Assembly (NCBI GenBank): GCA_020635795.1
Contig: JACJZD010000001.1
Span: 257,001 to 321,000 of the forward strand
Direction: 5' to 3'
From: Flavobacteriales bacterium
Lineage (GTDB): Bacteria; Bacteroidota; Bacteroidia; Flavobacteriales_E; Vicingaceae
DNA length: 64,000 nucleotides
The notes under the pieces were generated by a model that was not told the origin of the DNA, made no database searches, and saw only the letters and a list, made by a program, of their open reading frames with translations. The position numbers were made by a program, and so were the translations under genes. Shown here piece by piece: positions 34,338 through 43,314 of the stretch (the first letter of the stretch is position 1; each line of letters starts with the position of its first letter).

Positions 34338-35807
34338 ATGAAAAAGTTAGGTTTATTGTTGGCTTCTACTATTGGATTGATTCAATTTACAGTTGCACAA
34401 AACGAATTTGATGCATTAAGATATTCAAACTTAGAGTTTTTTGGTGATGCAAGATTTAATGCAATGGGAGGTTCGTTTGGTGCTTTGGGAGCAAATATGG
34501 CTTCGTTAAGTGTTAATCCAGGTGGTATAGGGGTTTATAAAAGTTCAGATTTTTCTTTTACCCCAGCATTTCATTATAATTTTACGGATACCAAGCAAGA
34601 TGGAAATACCTTGAGTGATGGAAAATTAAATTTTCATTTTTCTAATATTGGTATTGTTGGAAACTTTGGTTCTAGCGGGAATTGGGAGAGCGTAAGTTTT
34701 GGTATGGGTTATAATAGAACTGGAAACTATAATACAAGTATTTCGTCAAAAGGAACTACAGACGTTTCGATGTTGACGAAATACACCAACGAATTGAATC
34801 AAGGTTCGGGTACTTACGATGGAGATATTGAGGCTTTATATCCTTTCAGTTCAAACATGGCTTATCAAACCTATTTGGTAAACCCAACATTGGCCGATTC
34901 ATTAAAATATGATAATGTTTTTCAAAATTCTAAGAACATTGCTCAATCTACTCGATACGAGACAAGAGGTGGTTCTGGAGAAATCTTTTTTACGTTTGGA
35001 GGAAATTACAACGATAAATTGTTTGTTGGTGCTACAATGGGAATACCTACAGTAAGGTATGTGTACGATAAAAATTACACCGAAACGGTTGCCGATAATG
35101 ATACGCTTTCTGATTTTAAATCGTTCAATTATCACGATTATGTTAAAACTACGGGTGCTGGGTTTAATTTGAAATTAGGGTTGATTTATAAAGTAACCGA
35201 TTGGGCAAGAGTTGGTGTTGCATTTCATACCCCTACGCTTTATGGGTTAACCGATAGTTATAATTCAACAATCAAATCTGAAATGAAAAATGGTACTACT
35301 TACGATAATTCTACGCCAAATGGCACTTACAATTATATGTTAACCACTCCGTATCGATTTATAAGTGGTTTAGCTTTTGTTGTAGGGGAGTATGGTGTAA
35401 TTAATGCCGATTACGAATTGGTAGATTATTCTACTGCCCGATTAAATAGCGATAATAGTTTGGGTACTGATGGTTATGATTTTTCAACCGAAAATCAAAA
35501 CATTAGAAACAACTTTAATCTTACTCAAAATGTAAGAGTTGGTTCTGAGTGGAGGTTAGATCCGTTTAGAGTTAGAGCAGGTTATCGTTATCAAGGAAAC
35601 CCTATTAACAGTGCCTTTTCTGGAAATCAAAATGCTTCAACTTATTCGGTTGGGTTGGGTATAAAAGAAGACGATTATTATTTTGATGTGGCTTATGCTT
35701 TAAAAATGTACAACAGTCAAACCATTATAGTTGCAGAAAATAATGATTTTGCGAGTACCGATTTACGTGATCATTACATCACTTTTACATTAGGATTTAG
35801 GTTTTAA
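34338..35807 (+). CDS. OMPP1/FadL-like outer-membrane transport protein
   Basis: A 489-residue beta-barrel with a signal peptide (ending QFTVAQ). The N-terminal signature, DARFNAMGGSFGALGANMASLSVNPGGIGVYKSSDFSFTPAF, is typical of the OMPP1/FadL/TodX group in Bacteroidota. The C-terminus ends in aromatic Phe (TFTLGFRF), as expected for recognition by the barrel-assembly machinery. It is predicted to pass hydrophobic molecules through the outer membrane. The stop overlaps the end of the convergent 109-residue gene by 11 nt. Confidence 0.88.
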   Translation: MKKLGLLLASTIGLIQFTVAQNEFDALRYSNLEFFGDARFNAMGGSFGALGANMASLSVNPGGIGVYKSSDFSFTPAFHYNFTDTKQDGNTLSDGKLNFHFSNIGIVGNFGSSGNWESVSFGMGYNRTGNYNTSISSKGTTDVSMLTKYTNELNQGSGTYDGDIEALYPFSSNMAYQTYLVNPTLADSLKYDNVFQNSKNIAQSTRYETRGGSGEIFFTFGGNYNDKLFVGATMGIPTVRYVYDKNYTETVADNDTLSDFKSFNYHDYVKTTGAGFNLKLGLIYKVTDWARVGVAFHTPTLYGLTDSYNSTIKSEMKNGTTYDNSTPNGTYNYMLTTPYRFISGLAFVVGEYGVINADYELVDYSTARLNSDNSLGTDGYDFSTENQNIRNNFNLTQNVRVGSEWRLDPFRVRAGYRYQGNPINSAFSGNQNASTYSVGLGIKEDDYYFDVAYALKMYNSQTIIVAENNDFASTDLRDHYITFTLGFRF

Positions 35808-36126
35808 GATAGCCTAAAATACCTAGTATTAAAAGAATTAAGCTTATTAAATAGATAATAATTCGAAGCGGTTTGCTTGAAATTGATGGCTTCCTAAATT
35901 TTGCATTTACCAAGTAATTAATCTTGTATACATCAGTTAAGTTAGAGTTTCTTACCCCAAAAAAGTAGGTCGTTTTTTCAGGTGTTTCGTCAATATCAGC
36001 TTCAAACCAAATGTTTTGTTCCATTAAAAGTTGTTCAAAATAATCGGCACGTTCTTTATTGAAAAAGTGAAAAATGGTATATGCTTTTCGTGTGGGGTGT
36101 TCGTTGTAGTTGGTAATGTTAATCAT
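35797..36126 (-). CDS. Small protein with C-terminal membrane helix
   Basis: A 109-residue protein with a soluble alpha/beta N-terminal part (YTIFHFFNKERADYFEQLLMEQNIWFEADID) and one C-terminal membrane helix (about 85-107). The soluble part is reminiscent of small signal-transducing-type DUF2007-like folds, but I cannot confirm that. It starts 4 nt after the stop of the M23/LysM gene on the same strand, so the two are probably cotranscribed. Confidence 0.7.
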   Translation of the reverse strand: MINITNYNEHPTRKAYTIFHFFNKERADYFEQLLMEQNIWFEADIDETPEKTTYFFGVRNSNLTDVYKINYLVNAKFRKPSISSKPLRIIIYLISLILLILGILGYLKT

Positions 36127-36130
36127 GTGG

Positions 36131-37156
36131 TTATTTAATTCTTAACGTTTTACCCACTCGCAAAACAGAACTTTTTCTCATGTCGTTTAAATCGCACAAT
36201 TCTTTTACAGTTATACCATATCGTTTGGCAATTTTAAACATAAAATCACCACGCTCAATGGTATGGTATTCAACTCCAACGGGTAATGCTGCAAAAGTAT
36301 GTTTTTGTCTTTTAAGCTCAACAGCATCACTTATCAATTTGTTTTCTTTAAAAGAAATAAGGTGTTTTGGGTTCAGTGGTTTTCCTTTAAAACGCAGTTC
36401 GTAATGCAGGTGACTACCTGTTGATCGACCAGAACTCCCTCCTAGTCCAATAACTTGTCCAGCCTCAACAATATCGCCTGGTTGTACTTTTAATCGATGT
36501 AAATGTGCATATAGGGTTTCCAATCCGTTGTAGTGACGTATAACAACAACTCTTCCGTATCCAGGATGTTTTAATGCTATTCTAACCATGCCGTCAAACG
36601 ACGCAACAACTGGGTCCCAAACTTGCAAATCTAAATCAATTCCATTATGACTCCTGCCTTCTCTATATCCGAAATTTGAAGTGATAACCGGATCGGGTAT
36701 GGGCATTACAAAGTCACATAGATTTTCAATGTCAACAAGTGTTAACATTACACTTGTGTCGTTTGCAGAAAGCTCATCGTCGTATGGTGAAATGTGTTCT
36801 GTATCCCAATTGTCGTACATCGAATTCGAAGGGATAGGGGTGTCTTCGTAAAAATTAGTTAACGAAATATAAAAATCATGTTCAGTTAATCGTTCTTCAA
36901 CATAAGCATTTAACTCTTTCAGTAAACCTTTTGGAATCATTTTTTGATCTAATAATGAATCAATCAATGATATGATTTCATCTCCAGACATGCTGGATAA
37001 ATTATCGTACATTGGATTGGATGGTGTAATCACTAGCGCACTAACCGTATCTTTCTTTGTGTTGTTTTCCTCATCACTATTTTCTGCAAAAACAGAAGTA
37101 AGGCTTGCGAAAAGCAACATTAAAAAGAGTATATTTTTATGCAAGTTTTGCATCAA
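36131..37156 (-). CDS. M23 peptidase with C-terminal LysM domain
   Basis: A 341-residue exported protein (signal peptide ending TSVFA). The lysostaphin-type peptidase domain lies in the middle, with metal ligands in HNGIDLDLQ, the catalytic YAHLH and SHLHYELR. A LysM peptidoglycan-binding domain closes the protein (YHTIERGDFMFKIAKRYGITVKELCDLN). It is predicted to cut or bind peptidoglycan cross-bridges in the periplasm during growth or division. The ligand set looks complete, so it is likely active rather than an EnvC-like degenerate form. Confidence 0.92.
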   Translation of the reverse strand: MMQNLHKNILFLMLLFASLTSVFAENSDEENNTKKDTVSALVITPSNPMYDNLSSMSGDEIISLIDSLLDQKMIPKGLLKELNAYVEERLTEHDFYISLTNFYEDTPIPSNSMYDNWDTEHISPYDDELSANDTSVMLTLVDIENLCDFVMPIPDPVITSNFGYREGRSHNGIDLDLQVWDPVVASFDGMVRIALKHPGYGRVVVIRHYNGLETLYAHLHRLKVQPGDIVEAGQVIGLGGSSGRSTGSHLHYELRFKGKPLNPKHLISFKENKLISDAVELKRQKHTFAALPVGVEYHTIERGDFMFKIAKRYGITVKELCDLNDMRKSSVLRVGKTLRIK

Positions 37157-37288
37157 TTTTTTTGAAAAGGGAGAGCAATATAGTAAAAAATCATAAAATC
37201 GCCAATCATTTGTAAAATGAATAGAACAATCTTTTGGATAAATAACTTAAAACATTACTTTTATAAACCTTAAATTATTTGTCATTTT

Positions 37289-38302
37289 ATGAGTTTTCTG
37301 AAACGATTTTCTCTTGTTTTTCTTGGGTTTATACTACTCTTATTCTTCTTCTCATTTTTTTTACCATCAGCACTAAAAATTGAACGTAAAATAGCTATTG
37401 ATGCTTCTGCTGATATGGTTTTTCATCAGGTTGATGAATTAAAAAACTGGAAAAATTGGTCGGTTTGGGCAGAAAAAGATGCGTCAATTTATACAAAAAA
37501 AGATAATTTCTCTGTTCCTTCGAGTGGGGTTGGAGCAACATTCAGTTGGGCTAGTGAGGATGATGGTGTTGGAGAGGGGACTATGAAAATAACTAAATCA
37601 CAACCTTTTGATTTAGTAGAATTGTCTCTTGATTTTGGAACAGGAGATGTGCTTTCATATTGGAATTTTCAGCAAAAAGAAGATGTTGTTGAGGTAACTT
37701 GGGGTATAAATTTCGATTTTGGATTTAACCCTATTTCTAAATGGTTTGGTCTTTTTTTAGAAGACGAATTGGCTGAAGATCTTGAAAAAGGACTTCAAAA
37801 ACTAAAATCCTTCACCGAAAATTTGCCAAAAATTAATAGTGGAATTGTTACCCAGCAAAAAATAGAAAAACCACTTTGGTTTCTATCGATTAGAGAACTT
37901 GTTGATGGGCGAGCAATAGCAACAATACATTCAAAGTTGTTTTCTGAAATTGGAATGTACATGGAAAAAAATAAGATTTCAGATGATTTGCCACCTTTGG
38001 TAATTTATCATTCTTGGACAGATACCCTTGTTGACATCGAGGCAGGATTACTGTTAGAGGATTCTATTGGCGTAAATAGTAGTAGAATTAAATTGAATAA
38101 AATAAAACCTGGAAATGTTGTAATGGCTACTCATTATGGTGCTTACGATAGAATTCCAGAAACGTATTTTAGTATTAACGAATGGATGAGAAAAAATGAA
38201 GTTCAAGTGATTGGTGCTCCTTGGGAATTGTACATCGTTGACCCATCAATTGAACAAAACCCTGATAAATGGGTAACAGAGATATATTTTCCAATAAATT
38301 AA
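37289..38302 (+). CDS. Membrane-anchored SRPBCC plus GyrI-like two-domain protein
   Basis: A 337-residue protein with an N-terminal membrane helix (about 5-27). A polyketide-cyclase/SRPBCC-type domain follows (about 30-175; KIAIDASADMVFHQVDELKNWKNWSVWAEKD). The C-terminal GyrI/SOUL-like effector-binding domain (about 185-337) ends with WELYIVDPSIEQNPDKWVTEIYFPI. Both domains bind small hydrophobic ligands in other proteins. It has no DNA-binding domain, so it is not an AraC or MerR regulator. The ligand is unknown. Confidence 0.85.
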   Translation: MSFLKRFSLVFLGFILLLFFFSFFLPSALKIERKIAIDASADMVFHQVDELKNWKNWSVWAEKDASIYTKKDNFSVPSSGVGATFSWASEDDGVGEGTMKITKSQPFDLVELSLDFGTGDVLSYWNFQQKEDVVEVTWGINFDFGFNPISKWFGLFLEDELAEDLEKGLQKLKSFTENLPKINSGIVTQQKIEKPLWFLSIRELVDGRAIATIHSKLFSEIGMYMEKNKISDDLPPLVIYHSWTDTLVDIEAGLLLEDSIGVNSSRIKLNKIKPGNVVMATHYGAYDRIPETYFSINEWMRKNEVQVIGAPWELYIVDPSIEQNPDKWVTEIYFPIN

Positions 38303-38303
38303 A

Positions 38304-38311
38304 TACCTTTG
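38304..38311 (+). promoter_or_regulatory. TAnnTTTG promoter element
   Basis: TACCTTTG ends 4 nt before the ATG at 38316, the same spacing as at tetR, again suggesting a leaderless transcript. Confidence 0.65.
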
Positions 38312-38315
38312 CAGT

Positions 38316-38705
38316 ATGAATAAATTAATCAGTATCAGTGCTACTCTTTTAATCGGTTTTTTTCTCCTATCAGGATTAACGCTTAAAGCTCAAGAACCTT
38401 TAAACGTAGTAGGTAAACTTAAAAGTTTAACCAAAAAAGGCGATTATGCTGTTTTAGAAGTTAGACTGAATAACGAAGATGAGTTTAGAACAATTGAAGG
38501 AGGTAGTTCAAGTTTGGCTCGATTAGCACTTTTTACAGGTAATAATGAAGGAGCTGAATTGCTTTCAAAAGGGTTTGATGGTATGAATGCTATTGTTGCG
38601 ATATTAAATGACCTAAAAGCCAATGGGTTTCATTTGGTTGATATCAATACCATAAAAGGAGAGTCCTTAATTATTACTCACTACATTATTGAGCGAAAAA
38701 AGTAA
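38316..38705 (+). CDS. Small exported hypothetical protein
   Basis: A 129-residue protein with a signal peptide (about 1-25, ending LTLKAQ) and a compact alpha/beta body (YAVLEVRLNNEDEFRTIEGGSSSLARLALFTG ... ESLIITHYIIERK). No cysteine pair or catalytic motif is visible. It lies directly upstream of the acyltransferase gene (9 nt). Function is unknown. Confidence 0.75.
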   Translation: MNKLISISATLLIGFFLLSGLTLKAQEPLNVVGKLKSLTKKGDYAVLEVRLNNEDEFRTIEGGSSSLARLALFTGNNEGAELLSKGFDGMNAIVAILNDLKANGFHLVDINTIKGESLIITHYIIERKK

Positions 38706-38714
38706 TATCTATTC

Positions 38715-39254
38715 GTGTCAAAATTAGCAGCTTTCATATTTAAAATTTTAGGTTGGAAAATTGTTGGAGAACTCCCACAGTTTAAAAAATTTGTCATTAT
38801 TGGAGCTCCACATACGAGTAATTGGGATTTTTTTTATGGGAGGTTATACTTTTTTATTTATAAAATTCCAGTTCAATTTTTCATCAAAAAAGAATGGTTT
38901 TTCTTTCCAATGAATTTGTTGTTAAAATCGCTTGGAGCAATTCCTGTTAATAGAGCTAAAAACACTAAAATGACAGAGGAAATTGTTAAAACCTTTAACA
39001 ATAGAGAGGAATTGGTAATGTTGGTTACACCTGAAGGAACAAGAAAATACAACCCAGAGTGGAAAAAAGGATTTTACTACATTGCTCTAAAAGCCAAAGT
39101 GCCTATTGTTATGGGATATGTAGATTATTCGACTAGAACAGCAGGCATAGGACCTCACATCTATCCTTCAGGTAATATTGATGAAGACATGAAAACCATT
39201 TTGGATTTTTATAGAACCAAGAAAGGTCGTTTCCCTGAACAAGGAGTGAGATAG
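38715..39254 (+). CDS. 1-acyl-glycerol-phosphate acyltransferase-like protein
   Basis: A 179-residue PlsC-family acyltransferase with the HX4D catalytic motif (PHTSNWDF), an FFPMNLLLKSLGAIPVNR block and TPEGTR. It begins with GTG at 38715, 9 nt after the preceding stop. It is shorter than typical PlsC (about 240) but resembles the compact membrane-associated subgroup. Transfer of an acyl chain to a lysophospholipid or related acceptor is expected, but the substrate cannot be assigned. Confidence 0.85.
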   Translation: MSKLAAFIFKILGWKIVGELPQFKKFVIIGAPHTSNWDFFYGRLYFFIYKIPVQFFIKKEWFFFPMNLLLKSLGAIPVNRAKNTKMTEEIVKTFNNREELVMLVTPEGTRKYNPEWKKGFYYIALKAKVPIVMGYVDYSTRTAGIGPHIYPSGNIDEDMKTILDFYRTKKGRFPEQGVR

Positions 39255-39308
39255 CTCGGTTTATTGTGCTTTATGATGTTTATCCTATAAACCGACAGTT
39301 AAAATAAT

Positions 39309-39316
39309 TACATTTG
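39309..39316 (+). promoter_or_regulatory. TAnnTTTG promoter element of the hpt-adk-obgE unit
   Basis: TACATTTG lies 16 nt before the hpt start. The 5' leader would be about ten bases. Confidence 0.6.
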
Positions 39317-39332
39317 CAGTCCAATTTTTTTT

Positions 39333-39869
39333 ATGGCAACAATCAAAATAAAAGATTTATCGTTTAAACCCTATATAAGCGAGCAAGAGTTACAACAATT
39401 AATAAAAAATGTAGCTCAAAAAATCAATCACGAATATAAAGGGAAATCACCATTGTTTTTGGGAGTATTAAACGGTTCGTTTATGTTTATGGGCGATTTA
39501 ATGAAATCGATAGATTTAGAATGTTCGGTTTCGTTTGTAAAGTTGGCGTCGTATGAAGGAACTGAAAGCAAAGGGACTGTAAATCAACTAATCGGTTTAA
39601 ACGAAAGTTTAGATGGTAAGGATGTGATTATAGTTGAAGATATTGTAGATACGGGAAATACCTTAGAGAAATTATATCAAATTATTGAAGAAAAAAATCC
39701 AAAAAGTTTAAAAATAGCCACCCTTTTATACAAGCCAGAAGCATACAAAAAAGACTTTAACATTGATTTTGTAGCAAAAGAAATACCTAACAACTTTGTT
39801 GTTGGATATGGTTTGGATTATGATGGCTATGGAAGAAACCTTTCTTCAATTTATGTGTTAAATCAATAA
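39333..39869 (+). CDS. hpt: Hypoxanthine phosphoribosyltransferase
   Basis: A 178-residue type I phosphoribosyltransferase. The PRPP-binding loop VIIVEDIVDTGNTL and the flexible-loop region VSFVKLASYEGTESKG are typical of the purine-salvage enzyme converting hypoxanthine or guanine to IMP or GMP. It heads a three-gene unit with adk (11 nt) and obgE (19 nt). Confidence 0.94.
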   Translation: MATIKIKDLSFKPYISEQELQQLIKNVAQKINHEYKGKSPLFLGVLNGSFMFMGDLMKSIDLECSVSFVKLASYEGTESKGTVNQLIGLNESLDGKDVIIVEDIVDTGNTLEKLYQIIEEKNPKSLKIATLLYKPEAYKKDFNIDFVAKEIPNNFVVGYGLDYDGYGRNLSSIYVLNQ

Positions 39870-39880
39870 AAGTAAAGAGT

Positions 39881-40471
39881 ATGTTGAACATTGTATTATT
39901 TGGACCTCCGGGAGCAGGAAAAGGAACACAAGCAGAAAAACTTATTGCAAAATATAACTTGTGCCATTTATCAACAGGCGATATTTTTAGAGCCAACATT
40001 AAAGGTGAAACAGAATTGGGAAAACTTGCCAAAAGTTACATGGATAAAGGAGAGTTGGTTCCTGATACGGTAACCATTGCCATGTTAGAATCGGAAGTAA
40101 ATAAAAACCCATTAGCTAAAGGGTATATTTTTGATGGATTTCCAAGAACTACGCCTCAGGCAGAAGCATTAGCTACTTTTTTAGAGTCGAAAGCTACCGA
40201 AATTACGGTAATGTTAGCCTTAGATGTGGAAGAAAGCGAATTGATTAAACGGTTGTTGTTGAGAGGAAAAGATAGCGGTAGAGCTGATGATAGCGACGAA
40301 AACATTATTGCAAACAGAATAAAAGTGTATAACAAACAAACTGCAGTTGTTGCCGATTTTTATGCTGCTCAAGGAAAATTTGAAAAAATTAATGGTGTAG
40401 GTGATATTGATATCATCTTTAAAAGATTGTCAGAGGCAATTGAAAAACACTCACAAGTAACCAGTAACTAG
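39881..40471 (+). CDS. adk: Adenylate kinase
   Basis: A 196-residue kinase interconverting ATP+AMP and 2 ADP. The P-loop GPPGAGKGTQAEKL is at residues 7-20, followed by STGDIFRANI, the AMP-binding FDGFPRTTPQAEAL and a short-lid form (RGKDSGRADDSDENI) without a zinc site. The length suits the short bacterial class. It is cotranscribed with hpt and obgE. Confidence 0.95.
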   Translation: MLNIVLFGPPGAGKGTQAEKLIAKYNLCHLSTGDIFRANIKGETELGKLAKSYMDKGELVPDTVTIAMLESEVNKNPLAKGYIFDGFPRTTPQAEALATFLESKATEITVMLALDVEESELIKRLLLRGKDSGRADDSDENIIANRIKVYNKQTAVVADFYAAQGKFEKINGVGDIDIIFKRLSEAIEKHSQVTSN

Positions 40472-40490
40472 ATACGAGAGAAAATAAATC

Positions 40491-41480
40491 ATGGCTATCA
40501 CAAACTTTATCGACTACGTAAAAATTCATTGCCGTTCTGGAAAAGGAGGAGCAGGCTCTAGACATTTTCGTAGAGAGAAGTATGAAGCTAAAGGAGGGCC
40601 AGATGGTGGTGATGGTGGTCGTGGCGGGCATATTATTTTAAAAGGCGATAAAAATCTTTGGACATTGTTGCATTTAAAATACAAGCGACATGTTAAAGCA
40701 GGACATGGTGAAGCCGGAGGAGAATCTCGTAGTACAGGAGCTGAAGGTGAAGATACTTATGTAAATGTGCCTTTAGGTACAATTGCAAAAGATCCGGAAA
40801 CTGGAGAAGTTATTTGTGAAATAACAGAAGATGGTCAGGAGTTTATTTTAGTTCCAGGTGGTCGTGGTGGTAAAGGAAACGACCATTTTAAATCATCTAC
40901 CAACCAATCGCCGATGTATGCGCAACCCGGTGGAGATAGTGAAGAAGGGTGGAAATTATTGGAGCTTAAAGTTTTAGCTGATGTTGGTTTGGTAGGTTTT
41001 CCGAATGCTGGTAAATCAACATTGTTGTCGGTGTTGTCGGCTGCAAAACCCGAAATTGCTGATTACCCGTTTACAACCATAGTACCTAATTTAGGGATGG
41101 TTCCTTACCGCGATTACCGTTCGTTTGTAATGGCTGATATACCAGGTATTATTGAAGGAGCACACGAAGGTAAAGGCTTAGGAATTCGTTTTTTACGCCA
41201 CATAGAGCGTAATGCGGTTTTGCTTTTTATGATTGCAGCTGATAGCGATGATATCAATAACGAATATAAAATTTTATTAAACGAAATAACTCAGTTTAAC
41301 CCTGATTTATTGGATAAAAGTAGGGTTTTAGCCATAACGAAAGCTGATTTGTTAGACGAAGAACTAAAAGCAGAAATTAAAAAGGATTTACCAAAAGTTC
41401 CTTTTATATTTATTTCATCAGTAGCCGAGCAAGGGTTAATGGAATTGAAAGATTTGCTTTGGGAAAAAATTAACGAGTAG
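40491..41480 (+). CDS. obgE: Obg-family GTPase
   Basis: A 329-residue ribosome-associated GTPase. The Gly-rich N-terminal Obg domain (about 1-158) precedes the G domain with P-loop GFPNAGKST, switch region DIPGIIEGAHEGKGLG, and NKxD-like TKAD. It acts in 50S assembly and the stringent response. The short C-terminal region found in some Obg proteins is absent, as is common. Confidence 0.96.
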   Translation: MAITNFIDYVKIHCRSGKGGAGSRHFRREKYEAKGGPDGGDGGRGGHIILKGDKNLWTLLHLKYKRHVKAGHGEAGGESRSTGAEGEDTYVNVPLGTIAKDPETGEVICEITEDGQEFILVPGGRGGKGNDHFKSSTNQSPMYAQPGGDSEEGWKLLELKVLADVGLVGFPNAGKSTLLSVLSAAKPEIADYPFTTIVPNLGMVPYRDYRSFVMADIPGIIEGAHEGKGLGIRFLRHIERNAVLLFMIAADSDDINNEYKILLNEITQFNPDLLDKSRVLAITKADLLDEELKAEIKKDLPKVPFIFISSVAEQGLMELKDLLWEKINE

Positions 41481-41502
41481 TTTTTTTTTGATTTACTACG
41501 TC

Positions 41503-41522
41503 ATTCCTGCGAAGGCAGGAAT
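41503..41522. repeat. Palindromic attcctgc-gaag-gcaggaat repeat
   Basis: Eight-base arms pair perfectly around a 4-nt loop, just after obgE and after a T-run. It can act as a transcript end but also belongs to a widespread gtcattcctgcgaaggcaggaat repeat type. Confidence 0.65.
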
Positions 41523-41541
41523 CTATTTTGATTATTTCCAT

Positions 41542-42147
41542 TTAGTCTCCTTTAATAATTCTTAAATTATCTAATTGAGTTATTAAATCTTCGTATTCTT
41601 CTTTAGTTATTTGATTAGATCGATACAACCACAGGAAATTAGATTTTTGAATTTCTGTCGGAACACACTCATCAATTTTTAGGTTTTTTTGTCTAAAATG
41701 ATTTTTCTTAGCATCTTGTAATAAGTGTATAAAATTATCTACAGTTTCTTCGTCATCTTTTGAGTAAAAAAAGCTAAGATTTTGTTTCCCTTCAAGAAAT
41801 TTAATAGATTCTTTTTTTAAAATTTTTGAAGCCCATAAACTTATACTACCTAACATACCAAATAGTATAGCACTCAATAGTGGTTGTGTTATTTGGTTAT
41901 CCATTAAAATGAAAAGAAACAATGAGATATTTATTATCACAGATGCAAACAAAATAACTTCATTTCTATTGGGTTTTTTGTTGTTGATAATTTCATTGAA
42001 TTCAATATCATCAAAAGGAATCTTGTATTTAAGATAGTTACCCTCATTTTTGTATTCAAATAATACTCCATCTTCAAGAATTTCATAATTGCGAAAATCT
42101 CTGCCTTTTTTCTGAATTAATTTTTTATCTTCAATAACTGATTTCAT
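41542..42147 (-). CDS. Hypothetical protein with two membrane helices
   Basis: A 201-residue protein with a soluble N-terminal part (about 1-58), two adjacent membrane helices (about 63-83 and 88-108) and a soluble C-terminal half. The tail LWLYRSNQITKEEYEDLITQLDNL looks like a short SHOCT-type oligomerisation motif. I do not recognise the family. It starts 19 nt after the serine hydrolase stop on the same strand. Confidence 0.72.
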   Translation of the reverse strand: MKSVIEDKKLIQKKGRDFRNYEILEDGVLFEYKNEGNYLKYKIPFDDIEFNEIINNKKPNRNEVILFASVIINISLFLFILMDNQITQPLLSAILFGMLGSISLWASKILKKESIKFLEGKQNLSFFYSKDDEETVDNFIHLLQDAKKNHFRQKNLKIDECVPTEIQKSNFLWLYRSNQITKEEYEDLITQLDNLRIIKGD

Positions 42148-42165
42148 AAAATACTAGTTTAGATT

Positions 42166-43314
42166 TCACTGTTCCAAAGCAAAATCAATATAGGTGTAAA
42201 GGTCGCTTGGGTTGTTGTTTACAAACTCTTTTGAGCGTTCTTTCCCAAGACGAACCACAATCATGTTTTTATCAGGTATAACTATGGTGTATTGTCCTTT
42301 TATGCCTCTAAAAAAGAAAATATCCATGTCTTTGTAGTAGGTTGTCCAAATTTGGTAACCGTAATAATCAACCAAATTGCCGTTGCCATCTTTTAAATAA
42401 TAAGCAGGGCAAGTACTTTCTGTTACATAGTCTTCAGAAACAATACGTTGATTGTTCCATAAACCTTTGTTGAGGTAAAGTTTACCAATACGAGCAAAAT
42501 CTCGAGCGTTTGAGTAGAAACAACAATAAGCTTTTTCTTTACCATCTTTGTGGTCGAGGTTCCACAATGCAGGGTTTTGAGCGCCAAGTGGTTGCCAAAC
42601 TTTTTCGCTCATGTATTCCGAAACGGTTTGTCCGGTAACTTTTTCTAAAATAAACGAAAGGATAATGGTGTTACCACCCAAATATCTGAAAATCTCTCCT
42701 GGAGTTTCTGTAACGGTGTAATTTTCGTTTAGTTTTTCAATGTCTTTGCCATAATAAGCTTTTGCCATGTGTCCAAAAGGGCTGGTGTAACTTTCGTCGA
42801 AGTTTATACCCGAACTCATGGTTAACAAATGTTTGATGGTTAATTCTGGGTGGTCTTTGTATAATGGTAAATAGTTTGCAACGGGGTCTTCAATACTGTT
42901 TATCTTACCCTCATCTAACGCAATTCCTATCAACATACCTATGTAACTTTTCGCCATTGAAAACGAGTTGGTTAGTGAGTTTTCGTTGTATCCATCCCAA
43001 TATTCTTCAAAAACAATGGAATCGTTTTTTATTACTAAAAAAGCTGCAGGGTTTAATGCTTCAATTTGTTGATGAAGTTTTTCGTTATTTTTTTTATTGT
43101 AACTCGAACTAACTGCCCATGGCTGAGGTGTACCAATTTCAACTGTTCTGTTTTCAAAAATGTCGTATTCGTCAATGCTTGGGCCAGTTTTTCCAACTAA
43201 ATAGGTTGTTGCAATGGCTTTAAACAAATGTTTGTTGCCTGTTAAAAAGATGATAGATGATGCTAATGCAAGGAAGATGATTAAACCAACGAGAATTTTT
43301 TTAACTGTTTTCAT
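42166..43314 (-). CDS. Beta-lactamase-fold serine hydrolase
   Basis: A 382-residue class C beta-lactamase/DD-peptidase-fold protein with an N-terminal membrane anchor or signal (about 1-25). The catalytic SxxK motif is SMAK in NSFSMAKSYIGMLIGIA, and a YxN-like element lies in GEIFRYLGGN. LTIKHLLTMSSGINFDE is typical of this family. It may be an esterase or peptidase acting on cell-wall or secreted substrates. Antibiotic resistance should not be assumed. The start overlaps the lipB stop by 14 nt. Confidence 0.87.
   Translation of the reverse strand: MKTVKKILVGLIIFLALASSIIFLTGNKHLFKAIATTYLVGKTGPSIDEYDIFENRTVEIGTPQPWAVSSSYNKKNNEKLHQQIEALNPAAFLVIKNDSIVFEEYWDGYNENSLTNSFSMAKSYIGMLIGIALDEGKINSIEDPVANYLPLYKDHPELTIKHLLTMSSGINFDESYTSPFGHMAKAYYGKDIEKLNENYTVTETPGEIFRYLGGNTIILSFILEKVTGQTVSEYMSEKVWQPLGAQNPALWNLDHKDGKEKAYCCFYSNARDFARIGKLYLNKGLWNNQRIVSEDYVTESTCPAYYLKDGNGNLVDYYGYQIWTTYYKDMDIFFFRGIKGQYTIVIPDKNMIVVRLGKERSKEFVNNNPSDLYTYIDFALEQ

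Noticed and set aside
42166..43314. Antibiotic-resistance beta-lactamase
   Set aside because: The fold and SxxK motif fit a broad serine hydrolase family. Nothing points to beta-lactam hydrolysis, and the gene lies among housekeeping genes.
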